Positions 9,083-9,353 of a DNA stretch of 9,353 nucleotides are shown here, piece after piece. Source of the stretch: an uncultured Sutterella sp. (GTDB lineage: Bacteria > Pseudomonadota > Gammaproteobacteria > Burkholderiales > Burkholderiaceae_F); the NCBI GenBank assembly GCA_934249275.1, contig CAKQKT010000073.1, positions 1 to 9,353 on the forward strand, read 5' to 3'. Numbering within the stretch: the stretch's first letter is position 1; the number at the start of each line of letters is the position of its first letter. The position numbers were made by a program, and so were the translations under genes. Under the pieces are notes generated by a model. The model saw nothing but the letters and a program-made list of their open reading frames with translations, made no database searches and was not told where the DNA came from.

Positions 9083-9252
9083 TGAACTAACAGGAAGTGC
9101 CAAGAAGTGCTTTCGTAACGGTGAACGTAACGGTGATTTCTGCTTGTATGATGAGCAAAGAAAAAACACCGTTACGGATTTCCAAGGCCATGAACGGTGG
9201 TTTCTCGAGGTTTGCCCTGTCGCACAGATGAAGTAAAGCCCTTCACCGTTAC
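9083..9252. repeat. Cluster of short tandem and dispersed repeats
   Basis: GAAGTGC occurs at 9094-9100 and 9104-9110 (10-bp period). CGTAACGGTGA occurs at 9114-9124 and 9126-9136 (12-bp period). The inverted form CACCGTTACG is at 9167-9176, and a further inverted CACCGTTA is at 9245-9252. TGAACTAACA at 9083-9092 repeats 8999-9008. Such spacing recalls integrase arm sites or iterons, but no integrase or replication gene is in the window. Confidence 0.5.
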
Positions 9253-9277
9253 ACGTCGTACAGGGTGAGTTTAGCAC

Positions 9278-9353
9278 GGGAGTGTCTCGATTTTTGTGTC
9301 CAGGGTGGTTTTCAAGGGGGCAGCCAATCACGGCTGTCCTTCGTGTATAGGGG
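9278..9353. repeat. Right copy of the 76-bp inverted repeat, probable insertion-sequence end
   Basis: Exact reverse complement of bases 1-76. The tip GGGAGTGTCTCG faces the unique sequence, as on the left. The bases inside the two copies (left AGTATATC, right reverse complement GTGCTAAA) differ, so the copies do not share a target duplication and are probably independent insertions or an assembly junction. Confidence 0.8.

Noticed and set aside
9072..9236. 54-codon + strand ORF (MIYDELTGSAKK...) downstream of the guaA terminator
   Set aside because: No Shine-Dalgarno sequence precedes it, and the frame runs through the tandem repeats to give RNGERNGD. A remnant of a mobile-element gene is possible but unsupported.

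Overview
The window carries four intact housekeeping or metabolic genes, all on the + strand. Two are tandem long-chain acyl-CoA synthetases of the FadD15/ACSL type (1613-3466 and 3663-5510). The other two are guaB (IMP dehydrogenase, 5840-7306) and guaA (GMP synthase, 7423-8988). About 1.5 kb at the left and 0.3 kb at the right hold no convincing protein gene. The GuaA and GuaB sequences are of the betaproteobacterial type. GC-rich coding with heavy use of CTC, GCC, TTC and AAG, next to AT-richer spacers, suggests Burkholderiales. A gut Sutterellaceae member is my best guess, from recalled family features and not from a search.

The ends are an exact 76-bp inverted repeat (1-76 and 9278-9353) that coincides with the window edges. 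It reads as the same end of one insertion sequence facing inward on both sides, cut off by the assembler. It is not a transposon carrying guaBA. The exact length of 76 is what a de Bruijn assembly with k=77 would leave at a repeat boundary.

From 77 to 1612 there is a chain of stem-loops ending in a textbook terminator at 493-523 (a candidate small RNA), a GC-rich stretch without a credible ORF, a large hairpin (1081-1128), a 10-codon mini-ORF behind a very strong Shine-Dalgarno sequence (1196-1228), and a 20-bp near-perfect palindrome (1486-1505) upstream of the first ligase.

Each of the four genes is followed by its own intrinsic terminator-like hairpin, so the two ligases and the two gua genes are probably not simple read-through operons. 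The ligases activate fatty acids to acyl-CoA. GuaB and GuaA act one after the other in the step from IMP through XMP to GMP.

Between the guaA stop and the right insertion sequence lie several short direct and inverted repeats: TGAACTAACA twice, tandem 10-bp and 12-bp repeats, and four dispersed copies of TAACGGTG. The 3' end of guaA is a known target for integrating islands, so this could be the edge of an attachment region. That is inference. I found no clearly novel system in the window; the noncoding repeats and the candidate RNA are the parts worth a second look.
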